DNA from: Medicago truncatula
Lineage: Eukaryota; Streptophyta; Magnoliopsida; Fabales; Fabaceae
Length of the DNA: 64,000 bases
Assembly: GCF_003473485.1 (NCBI RefSeq)
Contig: NC_053045.1
Coordinates: 50,138,494-50,202,493, forward strand
Direction: 5' to 3'
The stretch's first letter is position 1. Each line of letters opens with the position of its first letter. Both the position numbers and the translations under genes were made by a program. The notes beneath the pieces were generated by a model. That model searched no databases. It was not told the origin of the DNA and saw nothing but the letters and a program-made list of their open reading frames with translations. This document shows, piece by piece, positions 1 to 12,000 of this stretch.

Positions 1-916
1 TGTTCTCACTAACTACCATCCTTATGCACGCTCGTGAAAGATTGCTGTGTTTTTTGGTGATCTAATTTGTGCCGCATCGAGATCCAATAGGATTGGGATG
101 TCCAAGCAAATACTAACTCTTAGGTAAATTGTGGCTCTAGTGATCATTTTTTAATGCTTTATTATTTGTGGCTACAAATGATCTTCATTGTTTGTTAAGA
201 AGTCCTTGAGAAAAATTCTGAGATACAAATGATCATTTTTTAATGCTTTTCCGGAGTTATTGTTAGTTCACTGTTCCATGAGGGAGCAGACATACAATAA
301 TTCAGATAAATGAGAAGAAAATACGTCAATGTTTTTTTTATCCAATTTGACACAAATTTAACCTACATCTCGAAAAGTAAAATCTTTTCAATTCACTGTT
401 AATGAGTACTTTATAAAGAAAGATTAAAATGTTATAAGAAATTAACTTTCAACTATAAACCTAATTTCTAAGCTTCGCATGAGTCTCTTCTTTTGGCAAA
501 GAGACTAATGATTCACTCATCAAGGTGTTTAAATTGTTTCTCAACCCTATAGTATACTCTAAAGGTACCCAATTCTTAATTTTTGATCTCCTAAGAATCT
601 CCTCTTTTGATAAACCTTAGTTTGTCTCATACCTCTATCTAAAAAACTGTTGAAAGTACCTTTTTATAGACCTTACCGCGCATTTGCGTCTGATTTCTAA
701 CGAGTTGCGCTTGGGCGTAAGACGACAACCTAAAAAATGCCTCTGGTAGGTCTCTTGTGTCTGGGCGTAAACAAACAAATAACCGAAAAACAAATTTTAA
801 GGCGCTTTTCAACAAGTCTCCACCTTGTCGAGTCCCTTAGAGTGTAGTTTATCGAAAAACAGGAGAGTTAAGCTTATCGAGGAAGTTGAGTCCATTAGTT
901 TAGGTGATGCACAAAA
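1..916. other. no gene seen; AT-rich spacer
   Basis: I see no supported gene in this stretch. It is AT-rich with scattered short direct repeats (for example a short phrase near 146 and again near 232). Positions 660-860 are more GC-rich and lie directly downstream of the minus-strand copia gag fragment, so they may be decayed retroelement sequence. Confidence 0.5.
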
Positions 917-1285
917 TTAGAGTGTAGTTTTGTCTTCATTCTCAATTTTCACTTCAATGATCACCAAATAATCAAGGATTTTGCTAAATTTTGTCAATTG
1001 ACCCAAAATAGTTTTTGACTCCACTATCCTAAATGAGTAGAGTTTTTGTTTTAGGAATTGACTATGAACCAACGACTTGGTCATGTATAATGACTCTAAC
1101 TTAGCCCACATTGTTGTTGCAATTTTCTTCTGTGACTTCTCTAAAAACTTTGTCCCTTAAGCATAAGACAATGACAGTGCTGGCCTTGTCTGGTTATGAC
1201 ACGGTAGCCGACAACGCAGCCTCGCATTTTAGTGCCTCTACACACCTTTGTTGAATCAAGACTACCTGCTTTTTCACCTCTCACA
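917..1285 (-). pseudogene. Ty1-copia gag fragment
   Basis: On the minus strand this encodes a decayed copia Gag N-terminal region. From about 1285 downward the reading includes VLIQQRCVEALKCEAALSA, then after an in-frame stop a stretch with LCLRDKVFREVTEE, then after a frame change MWAKLESLYMTKSLVHSQFL ending at a stop near 917. The order (Trp/Gln-rich start, EAL..EAAL, then the WxxLExLYMTKSL block) is that of Ty1-copia Gag (UBN2 family). There are at least one stop and one frameshift, no zinc knuckle, and no adjoining protease, so it is a dead fragment. Similarity is by recognition, not by search. Confidence 0.8.
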
Positions 1286-1652
1286 ACCTAAAAGTGTTGC
1301 CTCGATGAATTTCTCGATAATCCACTTGGTACTCATGGTGCTTGCATAATGATTTGTTCTAATTGCCTTACAGTGGACGCCAATTATTGTGAACTCGGAC
1401 AAAAATCCCACCAATACTTTGACGTGTTGAGAAAAATTAGCATCAACCAAAACCGAAGTGATTAAACAAACACCAACAATAAAACAAGATAGATGAGAAG
1501 AAGGGATGCACAATGATATTTGTTTACATAGTTTGACCAAAGTTCGACTTATGTATGGAGGAGAAAAATCTCTCAAAGTTGATGACGATGAGTTATTTAC
1601 AAAGAGAAATCAAAATATTGTTGGTGTGACCTGTCAACAATAGAAAGAAATC

Positions 1653-2113
1653 AGATACACTTAATTTTTTCTTCTGCTGGTGGTGTTAGGCAGGTTCAGG
1701 CCTTTTCCATTTCTTTTCTATTGGATGTGTGCTTTTAATTGGAAGACCTTAGGCTGTTAGACATTTTCGGTTTTGGCTTCTCTGTGTACTGTGTTTTGGC
1801 TGCTGTGATTTTCGGTCAAAGGGGGTGGAGGTGCTGCTACCTTGGTTTCATTCTTTGCTGCCTTCGGCAGCTAGGCGTGCAGGGTTGTGATTCTTAGTGA
1901 GGCAGGGGTATGATTGGGTTGTCAGTGCTTGTTTGGCCTGTCCGCATGTATAAGTCGGCCTCACTTTTTGGGATGGTTTTTTTGTTTTGGGTTATAGGCA
2001 TCCATGTCTTTTTCGGTGCCTATTGTATTTTCTTTTTCCATCCGCTGAGTGATTGTGCGACTTGCATAAACTCGACGAGAATAATATTTGCCATTTAAAA
2101 AAAAGATACACTT
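1653..2113 (+). mobile_element. 5'-truncated LINE 3' tail with 10-bp target-site duplication
   Basis: A T/G-rich 441-bp insert (1663-2103) ending in an A-run is flanked by perfect 10-bp direct repeats agatacactt (1653-1662 and 2104-2113). The T/G-rich composition, terminal poly(A) on the plus strand and flanking duplication are those of an L1-type retroposition that was strongly 5'-truncated. No coding sequence remains; a small open frame at 1910-2098 is an accident of the 3' UTR. Confidence 0.7.
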
Positions 2114-2179
2114 TATTGTCAAAATCCCTCTTTTAAGGGTCAACCATGATATTACGAATAACCTTTAATAGCATTCTTA

Positions 2180-2300
2180 TTTTTCTCCTTGTACAATTAT
2201 TAAGAATAACCGATATATGTAATTTTGTATCGCCAATTGTAATACACACAATAATTGAAATTCTATTATTCCTTTTTGACATGGTGTTAGAGCAGAGATC
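2180..2300 (+). repeat. copia LTR end with primer-binding site
   Basis: The sequence ends in a typical copia U5 (short A/T phrases, then ...gaca) followed at 2282-2293 by tggtgttagagc. That is one or two changes from tggtatcagagc, the primer-binding site complementary to initiator tRNA-Met used by Ty1-copia elements. The LTR start was not found, and the internal region that follows does not read as gag, so this is a remnant on the plus strand. Confidence 0.55.
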
Positions 2301-3555
2301 TTAGGGTTTCTGCTCTGCTCCTCAGGCCGACTCCTACCTTGGCCAACAAGGCTCTTGACATCACAAGGTGCCCAGTCAAGCTTAAATCATGTTTGACAGC
2401 ACAAGGTGCCCGACCAGAATATTATATGATTAAGTGAGTGTTTGGTTTGACGTTCCTCTCATCTTTTCTCGCGTTTTAGGACAATTCTGCGTGGAGATAG
2501 AGAAGCTACACCTTGTAGATTCAAGGTGGACACACATTGACTAGAAGTTGGACGTGAAAACAAAGAGGTGTTAAGCTTATCGAGGAAGCTGAGGCCCTTA
2601 GTTTAGAACTCTGCTGCCGTGTTAAAAATAGTGACAAAAAGAGAGACTGTGTTTTTGAATGTGCTTGAATTGCATAGCACCCAACAACATGCTTGCTTAA
2701 TTTATACATATATACGTTAGCTATAATGATAGGAAATGAGAAGTACAATTTACAAGGGAGCATTTATGCTAGCACTGCTTTCTAAGATGCATTGAACTTG
2801 TTCTACTTTCTATACAATGGATCTAAACTATTTGGGAAGTGAAGCACTAAAGATGTCTACGAAGTGAAACATGAATGAGTTTTTTGTTTCCAACACAAAC
2901 AAAGAGCACTAAGTGCTTGTTTGGTTTGATAAAACAAAGCTTTATAATTAAGCACTCAAGTTTGGCAGCCTAGTGTTCTGTGATTTTTCTTGTATTAAAG
3001 AAATGAGAAAGTGTTGTCTTGATGAGTTGGTGGAGGAGATAAAAGTGTTGTCTTGGCAATGGAGCTTACAAAGGTTGAAAATTCCATCGTGTCTCTTCTA
3101 TGAGTGGACTTGGCATCTTAAGATTTTCCTTCTTAGATAGGGTTGTTTTGAGGGTTTTGCTGGGCAAGTGTTCCACTGGTGCAGCCGCTGGTTTCTGCCT
3201 GCTGTTTTTTTCCCAGGGTCTGCTTCTGTTTACAGCTTAGGCTTTTCTGCGTTTTCTGTGGGGTTTCGCTATCTCGGGCCTTTGTTTTCGCTGTTCCCTT
3301 ATTAGCTCCTATCGTACGTCGTGTATGGTATTTGGTGGTTTAAATATATAAGTTGTTTAAAAAAAATAAAAGAGAAATCCCAGATTCTTGTCTTTGAAGA
3401 GTCATCATTCATTTCCAACGTGATGGTCTATCAGGCCTCATAGGAGTTCTTATCTGCTGAAGTGGTCAAAGGTCAAGTTCATCATCGTGGGAAAGGTGGT
3501 TAGTTAATTATTCTGGCTTATCTATTTATCTAATTGAAATATTAGTAACATGGTT
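2301..3555. other. no gene; possible LINE 3' tail near 3130-3370
   Basis: No coding sequence is supported. Positions about 3130-3370 are T/G-rich and end in an A-run at 3358-3371, resembling the LINE tail at 1663-2103, but I could not find a flanking target duplication. The phrase aagcttatcgaggaagctgagg (shown in part) near 2573 also occurs near 871, another shared retroelement remnant. Confidence 0.35.
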
Positions 3556-3566
3556 ATTGGACTCTT

Positions 3567-5300
3567 AGTTACGTTGCAAGGCCACTCCATGAAATCAAAG
3601 AAGCTACAAAACTACAAAGAGCTCGTGCTTGGAAGGCTGCAGAGGCACTCCAAATCAATTTGCAGTTTACGAATCCATCATTTATCAAGTCAATGGTTTG
3701 GTCTCATGTTTATAGCTGTTTTTGGTTGGTATGTTTCAATTCAGAATATTTTTCTATATGGCCTGCACATTCTTATCCATGTTTTATACATTCTTTTTAA
3801 GATTAGATTATTAATTAATAAAAAAAATATATATATTTATCTGTCTTTATTCTTTCAGGGTCTTCCTAGTAGGTTTTGTGAGGAACATCTTCCAAAAACA
3901 TGATTTGAAAGGATGAAAATAGCTCAGAGTATAATGCTGTCTATATTGGCAGTAGAAGTGGGCTAAGTGGTAGCTGGAGAGGATTTGCATTGGAACATAA
4001 ATTGGATGATGGTGATGCACTTGTTTTTGAATTGGTTGAAGCAACAAGATTTAAGGTAATTTCTGTTGTCATTTCTCATTCAACTCTTTTTAACTTCGAA
4101 GGTGAGATGTGACCAAATTAGTACCTCTTGAGCTAGCTTTTGGCGTTGAGTTAAGCCTTATTCCAAATTAAGGCTTGGAGTTCTACAAAATTCTTCAGCC
4201 TAACTATGATATGCCAAGACACATTCCAAATGAAGCCCGAGTTGCAAAATTATTGAGCCTAATAAATATGCCATGACACGCTTCATTTGTCTTGAGATTA
4301 AAAATTAAAACGAGCATTCTATTTCAATACATAAGTACCTTAATAATCAAATTAGAATTTTGATATTTATATCAAATACAACAACTATACATCATACTCT
4401 CTTTTCCACGTTTTCTATACTAGAAAATATTGCTTTATGATTTGAGAATATAATGAACATTTATTATAAGTTGGAGCTTCATTCTTGTATTTCTCAAAGC
4501 ATGTTTCATGCTTTATATAACAAGAAATAATAATTCTAACAATAATATACTGCAGATTTATATTATTGTTAGAGCATTTGCAAAAATAGATGAAGAGGAA
4601 GAAGAAGAAAATACGCACACATCTAAAGCAGCAAAAGAAACTAAGGCTGCAAGTGATTGTGAATCCATCAAAGAAGACTAAAAAGCAAAAACAAGCCATT
4701 GTATGTGAAACTAAGGAATCAGAGAGTTATGAAGAAAGTCTACCAGAAGGTAACATTGACAAAGCATTCAAACAACAGAGGGAAAATCCGAGTAGAAAAA
4801 CTAAATCTTCTCATAAAAAAAAATACAAAAGAAATCGAAACTACCTACTACTCCCGACTCTGGGTCAAAAGCGGAAGCAAAAATGCAAGTGCTGAAACCA
4901 AAGACAGCTATAAAGAAAACTAAATCTTCTGAAAAGATATATGAAGTAGCTTCTACTACTCCTGATCCAAAAGGGGAAGCACAAATTGAAATTGTTGAAC
5001 TAAAGGAAGCTGCAAGGAATACTAGATCTTCTCAGAGAAAAATGCAAAAAGATAACTGAAGTATCTATTACTCTTGAGCCAAAAGGGAAAGCACAAGTTG
5101 CAGCTATAAAGTTGTCAAACAAGGTAAGGAAGTCAAAAGAAGGTAAAAATGAATGTGAAATTGATGAATCAACTAAAACTAAGCAGCTTCTTTTGGAAGA
5201 TAATGCTGTTAATACAACAGATCCTAACACGAACAAGAAGAATGAGCATGTCTGTGATGAGGATATTGAGTTAATGAAAGTTAAGCCAGATGGAGAAACA
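3567..5300 (+). pseudogene. broken B3-domain protein gene (At3g19184/At5g42700-like)
   Basis: Exon-like segment 3567-3728 reads HEIKEATKLQRARAWKAAEA and on to FIKSMVWSHVYSCFWL. A GT-AG intron follows (3729-3858). Segment 3859-4055 starts GLPSRFCEEHLPK and later reads EYNAVYIGSRSGLSGSWRGF and DDGDALVFELVEATRFK. This is the DNA-binding B3 domain of the plant At3g19184-like group. Around 3900 the frame breaks: PK is followed by a stop and the DENSSEY part is in another frame, with a few residues missing. A downstream Asp/Glu- and Lys-rich tail (from about 4590, after an AG acceptor) also contains several stops. The break inside the B3 fold argues for a pseudogene; an assembly error is the alternative. 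Confidence 0.75.
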
Positions 5301-5561
5301 AGCATAAATAGTTTGAAATTGCAATTAGCCCAACAGTTAGAACTGCAAGATTTGAGTACTGTTCGATATTTCATGGCATACTCTCATAGAGGTGACCATT
5401 TTGTCAACATCCTTCTCCAGACTAATCTCTTTGCTACTAAAGTAGTAGATAATTCTCTTGAACTTAATGCTCGATATACATCCTCTGAAAATGTCCCTCT
5501 TTCAGACCATATATTATGTATTGAACTCAGTGTATTCTATCATCACTATTACTATAACTAA
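5297..5561 (+). pseudogene. Ty1-copia reverse transcriptase fragment
   Basis: The last 85 residues of an open frame starting at 5112 read LKLQLAQQLELQDLSTVRYF and then, after a deletion, KVVDNSLELNARYTSSENVP and LSD. This matches the copia reverse transcriptase layout: L..x..F.M.DLG.LRYFLG, then the VDTP.E.N.RY block and PLSDP. The intervening IEV...QRKY strands and the YADD-type catalytic region are absent or scrambled, so it is a fragment. It is joined in frame to the Lys-rich tail of the B3 pseudogene. Confidence 0.65.
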
Positions 5562-5882
5562 AGTTGCTTATCATTTCTTCATTGGAGTTGCGTGTTTATC
5601 GAATGTTAATTGAGTCGGTAATTCCATTAATTGATTGTAAGTTTACCCACATGATTTTGCATTTTTTCTTTTCTTTCTAGGAGACTCTCATTTCTTAGAA
5701 GAGTAAATAGTTTGATTGTGTTAGCATATCATTGTCTCTCTTTCTTGACCAACTCCAATATATTGTGATAATACAAATGCCATTCAAATAACTTGCAACT
5801 CAGTTTTCTAAGAGCACACAATCTTTTTCTTAGGTCACTATCACTTTCTCCTTTGTCTCTCTCACTAAGCAGCTCTAACCAT
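5562..5882. other. no gene seen
   Basis: AT-rich spacer without a recognisable gene, repeat border or RNA. Confidence 0.4.
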
Positions 5883-6460
5883 TTTTTTTTTTATAATCAA
5901 AAGTAATCAACGAAAAGTGTAAGGGGGTACTCCGACTTACAGACATGCAAGGGGTTTATTACACCAATTAAGTAGAAAGACAATATCAGAAAAATAATGA
6001 CTTTTTTTTGACAAAGGAGAAAGACAATATCAGAAAAATAAAGACAAGTTTTTTTTTTTTTTAATGACTTGATAACCATAGATTTGGCATATTTCTATCC
6101 TCAATGTCATATTTGTCCGGAAATTGGAGCGGTATTGACTAATTATTTTTTGGTTACATAAGAAAATCGGAAAAACAAAAACAGAAAAAAGAGACTACTG
6201 CGACGATAAGCAACATCTATACGGTCTATTATCAACAACAAACTAAGTATATAATCAATAGATTACTTGTAGATTTAGTTCCAATTTTTGCTAAATAGTC
6301 AGCACATATATTACCCTCGTTAAGAGTGTGACATAAATTAAAAGTTCAATCATTTATCATATACTTTCTGATAATAGCTATCTCGTTTCCATAATGATGA
6401 GTGGAAACAGCTGCAAGTTGGACGAGATGGATAGTATTTATGGAATTATTGGCTAATTTA
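5883..6460 (-). mobile_element. LINE 3' fragment with RNase H remnant
   Basis: Read on the minus strand, 6450 down to about 6230 encodes FNLCHTLNEGNICADYLAKI and GTKS. This is the C-terminal part of the RNase H domain found at the end of plant L1 ORF2 (the histidine/Asp-containing HxxREGNxxAD block). In-frame stops are present. The T-run at 5883-5892 is the poly(A) of the insertion. Within it, a 20-bp phrase starting agaaagacaatatcag is repeated at about 5971 and 6018 around a short T-run. Confidence 0.65.
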
Positions 6461-6574
6461 TTTGATCATGTGCCTACCAATAAAAAGTAAAACATATTTA
6501 TTTCATCTATCGCTTTTATGGGTTAGGTCATTTATCAATATGAAATAAAGGAATATACAATTATTAACTATTCA

Positions 6575-6748
6575 ATCTTGTTAACGAGTGCCTTCGGAAC
6601 ACTCTTTAAAATTCTAAAAGAAGAAATTATTTTATTAAAAAATCAAATATTTTGATTTTCGATACATTGATTACACATATTTTTATGATAAATTACCATT
6701 TAAAGACTTTAACTAGTGCTCCGAGGACACTGGTTAACATTTTCCTTA
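6575..6748. mobile_element. MITE with terminal inverted repeats (family 1, copy A)
   Basis: The left end ttaacgagtgccttcggaac is matched in inverse orientation at the right end (6713-6740: agtgctccgaggacactggtta). The arms enclose about 100 bp of AT-rich DNA with no coding capacity. The same inverted-repeat pair recurs at 32503-32667, which makes it a small family of non-autonomous DNA elements. Superfamily not determined; I saw no convincing target duplication. Confidence 0.5.
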
Positions 6749-6969
6749 ATTATTATACAGAGTCTGTCAAAAAAGATTATTATATACTAGGAGTATTATA
6801 TTATAAGAAATTGGAATTTTCAGGGCATATACGCAGAACAATGTAGCCAATGAAAACAAGAAAGCAAACAAGCCAATTCATATAAAAGAACTTGTAGTTA
6901 CGGAAAGTAAGTGTGCAATCAAGACTCGTCACCATATATTATATTGTTAATTTTGAAAGAAAAATAAAG

Positions 6970-7615
6970 CACTGAAATCAAAAGAAAAAAAAAAAGAAAG
7001 AATAATTTATTTTTTTTTTGAGAAAACCCTTTCTTCCTTTCTCTCTTCTCTCCTTCTCAAACTCTTGCCGTCATCCTTTTCTTCTTCTTATTCTTTTCAT
7101 AGGGGTGATTTAGGGTTAATTTTGACAAAAAAATCACTTTCCGAATTATTTTTCCTTCTATCCTAATTTAATAAGTGACTTCACGTATTTTTTGTTTTTT
7201 TTTTCATTTGTTTTTGTGATTTCGTCGTCTCTGAATGACTCTGTTTGTTTTGATTTCCGTCTTTGTGCGGTGTATTTTTATTTTCCCGTCTTAGTGCGGT
7301 GTTTATTTGATTCAGGTTGAAAGATTATCTTTGAGCAAGTGCAGATCCGATCGATGACAATGACTTTGGTGTCGTCAACGTTGCAAATCCGGAGACATGA
7401 GTATTCCGGAGACATGAATATAGTCGTATTAGTCATATTTGTAGGCATAGATACTTTGTCGTTTTATGCTATTGACATGGATGTTGTGAGTTTGTTCACA
7501 GATCCATCCTTTTTGTTTTTAGCAAATTTGAATTTGTATTGTATCGATGTACTCTATCAATTTGAATGAATGAATATCGTTTATTTTTGTCAAAAAAAAA
7601 AAACACTGAAATCAA
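6970..7615 (+). mobile_element. retroposed unit with 12-bp target-site duplication and poly(A)
   Basis: Perfect direct repeats cactgaaatcaa (6970-6981 and 7604-7615) bracket about 620 bp that begins pyrimidine-rich and ends in an A-run (7592-7603). This is the signature of LINE-driven retroposition. The interior (CT-rich leader with cttccttt and cttcttctt phrases, then T-rich text) resembles the leader of an mRNA or of a LINE, so it may be a retroposed non-coding transcript or a processed pseudogene. A 76-residue open frame at 7339-7569 has no family resemblance that I recognise. Confidence 0.65.
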
Positions 7616-8104
7616 GTTTTTTTTTTTTTTTTTAACAAGATCAAATTTATTCTTATCTCATCTATCTTTCTGAGACATTTCTCTGAATAAATCATATTTA
7701 GGCTCCAAATAAGTCAGATATTGTCAATTCAAAAAATAAATAAATTTGAAGTATATAATATAAGAGATTAATTTTTATGTACTCTAATTATACAACATTT
7801 TACACAATCTATATAATAATTAAATATATGAAATTCGTTAATTTATTCTATAAAATATTTTAAAATCCGTCATATTAGTATCTAATTTCTTAATTGTAGG
7901 AAGTAATCAATTGACATGTTTTTTGTTGGTGAAAAAAGAAAACTAGTTACGGCAATTGACATGTTTTCTGAAGTAACTACTAATCAATTCACTTACTTTT
8001 ACATACTTAAGATAGTAGTTAATTAGATGTCGATCCCTAACTTCTTAATAGCATAAACTAGTTAAGGCAATTCTTACGAACAATAGACCGTTCAAAAGAT
8101 TAGG
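7616..8104. other. no gene seen
   Basis: AT-rich spacer beginning with a long T-run; nothing else supported. Confidence 0.4.
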
Positions 8105-8221
8105 GACTTGTGTTTTTTTTTTTTTTTTTTTTTGTGGTGGCTGATGTTTGAATCTGGAAGTTGCATATTTTATGCATTGTTTATACCAACTGAGCTAAGT
8201 TCAAGAGGACAGAGACTTGTG
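8105..8221 (-). mobile_element. degenerate tRNA-derived SINE
   Basis: Minus-strand copy. The reverse complement holds an A-box-like phrase ttagctcagttggt (written here from the complement) and a B-box-like ttcaaac phrase. The T-run 8113-8132 is its poly(A). Flanks share gacttgtg (8105-8112 and 8214-8221), the target-site duplication. It belongs to the same family as the copies at 28313, 32814 and 41074. Confidence 0.65.
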
Positions 8222-8269
8222 CCTTTGAGCATATGTTATGGGTTTGATTTCTAATTCACGCGCATGGAA

Positions 8270-8460
8270 AAGACTCGGCTGGGGCCTGGGAGGAAAGAAT
8301 TGAGTGTTCGCGGTGCAGTTTGGTTCGATTTTGAGGTTAAATGTCATCATAACCGCAAGATAAAAAACATGCGGTTTTGTTTTGTTGACTTTTAAAATAA
8401 AATCTGAACCAAACCAAACTAATGTGGTTTGAGTTGGATCAGTTTGTGCAATTTTTTTAG
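8270..8460. mobile_element. possible hAT-type MITE remnant
   Basis: A phrase starting gcggtgcagtttggttcg (8310) is mirrored by ctgaaccaaaccaaac and a following gtttgagttgg (8404-8440). The motif 'gcggtttggttcggtt' with its inverse is common at the ends of plant hAT MITEs. No clean target duplication was seen. Confidence 0.35.
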
Positions 8461-8979
8461 ATAATATTTTTTTTTTGTTTTCAACATTAAAATCATGTTA
8501 AAAAGTTAAAACACAACATATTTTCGACAATGTTTTAAATTTAATCCAATTCTTTTTTATCCAACATAGATCAAATTATTGCTAAAAAAAAAACATAGAT
8601 CAAATTAAAAACGTGGACAAAACATACATATTCTATAAGAAATGCAAAAGACTAAAATTTTATTATTCTCTAAAAGTTCAAGTAGCACATAAATACATGT
8701 TTGAGGCCATATGCATTGGAACAACTTACGCTTGTTCTAATTTTACAAAATTATTTTAAATAGTTATTATTTTATATAATAATATATGTGCTAGATTTAT
8801 ATAATTAAATTAAATTTCATAAAATATTACTTACCTTACAAATTTCTTCTATTACTTACCGGTATATATACAAGTCTTAACCTTTTAATATCATATATTC
8901 ACCTATGGTGTAGTAGTCAAGCTTTCAGAAAAGGTCACCGGTTCATGTCTCGCCAATTTGCAAAAAAACATTGTATGAT

Positions 8980-9075
8980 GGACATCTACTACAAGACGGA
9001 AAGGAAAAAATACATTAAGAAAGTGAGTCATACATCTACGACGAGACGGAATAAAAACTTTGAAAAAGTGAGTCA
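8980..9075 (+). repeat. two-copy tandem duplication, about 50 bp unit
   Basis: The phrase acatctac-acaagacgg ... aagaaagtgagtcat occurs twice in direct succession with a few substitutions (about 8980-9029 and 9030-9075). Confidence 0.6.
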
Positions 9076-12000
9076 TTTAGGTAAATTCCTCATCTTAAAG
9101 CTAAGATAATTACGGTTCAATATGAACTTTCATGCCGTGTTAATCAAGCTGGTATCAATTAAGACCCTATTTTAATAGTAAAAATGAGAAGGACTGTTTA
9201 CATAATTTTTTTTGAATACTAATTGATAGTTTCTTTTTTGAGTAAATAACACTAATTGATAGTTGGTGATTGATAAAAGTGGTGCTTAGAATTTAGGAAA
9301 AATCTATGGTGAAATCATAAGAATGATTTTTTTGGTGAAGTTAATACTATAACATCAAAAATGTAATGAGTAATACCCCATTATTTGTAGAATGACATAA
9401 AAAGTTCAGCCCTCATAGTATCATCAATTCATCAGATTAACAAGACTACACTTAATATAATTTTATCATACCTTGTTCTAAGCATAACACCCTACAAAGT
9501 GTAACACTTAAGACTATCACATAATATCATAAACTCTATTTGCATGTTAAAGATTCCAACGATAAAATAATACCTTGTAAGTCCAAGATGTTGCAAGCAT
9601 TACTAGATGAATATACTACTGTTCATTAATCAGTAATCAATAATTTAAAAATTAATCAAACATCAAAATCAAATTAACTTTTTCAAAAAGGTCAATTTCC
9701 TGATTGCACCGTAGAAGCTCCCTATAATTTATCTATATAAAATTCCTAACTTTCCTTATTAAGTGATTGGTGTTCGGATCAATCACATTCTAGGAAGTAT
9801 TTGAGTTGTACATTTAATAATCCAAGAGTATTTAGAAGAGATGGTAAAATATATTTCAGCTTAACTAAAAGGTCTTTAATTCAAATTCAATTGTGTAATT
9901 ATAGAGTTTTATCATCTATTACGATCTTACTCAGTTTAATAAATTAATCTCTATAATTATACGCGGATGATACCTGATTAAAAAAAGATTATTTTCTTTG
10001 TAAGCCGAGAGAGGATTTATGAATGACTTGCTTTGCAATTCATTCTAGTCATAAATAAATATCTGTTTAATTTAAGCGTGGAAAAACAAAAAGCGAAAGC
10101 GTGCCCGTGGATTCATAGTTCCTTTTTGTTGTATTTTATCCGTTTTAGATTAAAATACATTTTTGGTATTTTAATTTATTTTTAGGTGTCACTTTGATTT
10201 TTAACTTTTTTCTTCATCTTGATCCCTTTAGTTATAAGCATTTTACACTTTAATCTCCACTATTTTATTTTATTTTGAATCTTTAAATTATACACGTTAA
10301 ACACTTTCGGCCCTTAAATGATTAACCATAGATAATTTTGTCCTTTAAATGACTGATTTTAGACATATCAATCCTATAAGAGATGACTAAAGAGATGGTT
10401 AAAGTGCCTAACATTTATAAGTTGAGAGATTGAACTGTCTTATATTTATAATTTAAGAGGCCAAAATAGAGAACTTACAAAACTTATAATCTGAAAATGA
10501 AACGTTATAACTAAAGTGTCCATCAATTATAAATTAACGAATCAAAATTGAACAATATTAATTTTAAAAGACTAAAGTAAAATTTAAATTAACTTATAGA
10601 TCAAAAATATAATTTAGCTAAAGATAAATAGCTTAATGGTATGTTTTAAAAGTTTAAGAGGGACGAGAGGGAAAGACTTGGAAAAAAATGGAAGGATGAA
10701 GTGGAAAGAGTGAAGATTTTGGAAGGTTAAGTATGTATTTTGAAATTACAATATAAAATATAATTATATTATACTTCTAACACACTTAATTTATTTTAAA
10801 AAATATTTTATAGTGTCCATAATTTTTAAAAAAGTGAGTCTAACCCTCCATCCAAACATATATCGATATTGCTAGATTAAATATATTCATTCGGATCAAA
10901 GCATGAGATTTCATATTGTACATGAGATTTCACATTTACCACCTAAAAAGTCCTAGCAACGCAGATTGCTATCTGTTTGTCTTCTATTCATGTGTATGTT
11001 ATCCTTTATATATATAAAATCATCATTTCCATGTGAAAGAAAAAACTATGTTTAGTGACAAAGAAAAATGCATCACTTAAAAATAAATTTTTAACTGACT
11101 TAAATAATATCTCAAAGAAGTTAATTTTTTCCTTCTGTCTTTACTTTTTTTTTTTTAGTCTGGTCCCTCATTTTAAAAATTTATCAATTTTAGTCAACAT
11201 ATCTAAAATAGATAAATTATGATAAAAAAGATTGATAAACTAAAATTGATAGATATAATATAAGACTAGTATGTATGATTCAAAGTTTGGCACTTAGAAA
11301 TATAAGACTAAAAATACTTAAGACTCAAAAGTATTTTTCAAAAAACAGCAGAATTTTAAATAAATAAAATAGAAACAAAGGACACAAGAATACCACCCTA
11401 CCCCTTGAAATGCTATTATATAGTCATACATGGCTTGACCTTGGAGACTACCTACCAAGCTTTCCTTTCAAGGACAATTTCTTTATTTTTAGGCAACCTA
11501 TATTACTTTTTCATTGGTCTAATCTAATCTAATAAACTCATAAGGTAACATGTGTGGTGATTTTTTCTTTTCTTTTTTTATTTTTCCCATATTCACACAA
11601 AATATATTTTAAAATGGGGAAGGAAAAAGAAAGCCCTCCCAACAACTTTAAAACTATTTTATATATTTCTCCACCAGATTCCAACCATATCTAAATAATT
11701 ATATCCATTAAATATTATTCATTGATTTAATACTAATTCATAGAAATAATATTTTAATTTCCAATTCAGTACCATTTCTCCTTTTCCTGTTTATTTTTTT
11801 AATCTCTAATTTGGACAGTCTTAGGAAAGTTAGGAACTCAATTACCTGAACTACAAAACAAGGATTCATTTTATAAATTTAGACATTTTCATTTCCTTTG
11901 TAAACTCCAAAAAATCAATTTTCACTCTTTCTTTCTACCAAAATATTTTCTTTCTATTTTCTGATAACCAGACTATTATTTTTCCTCTTTCAAACTGTAG

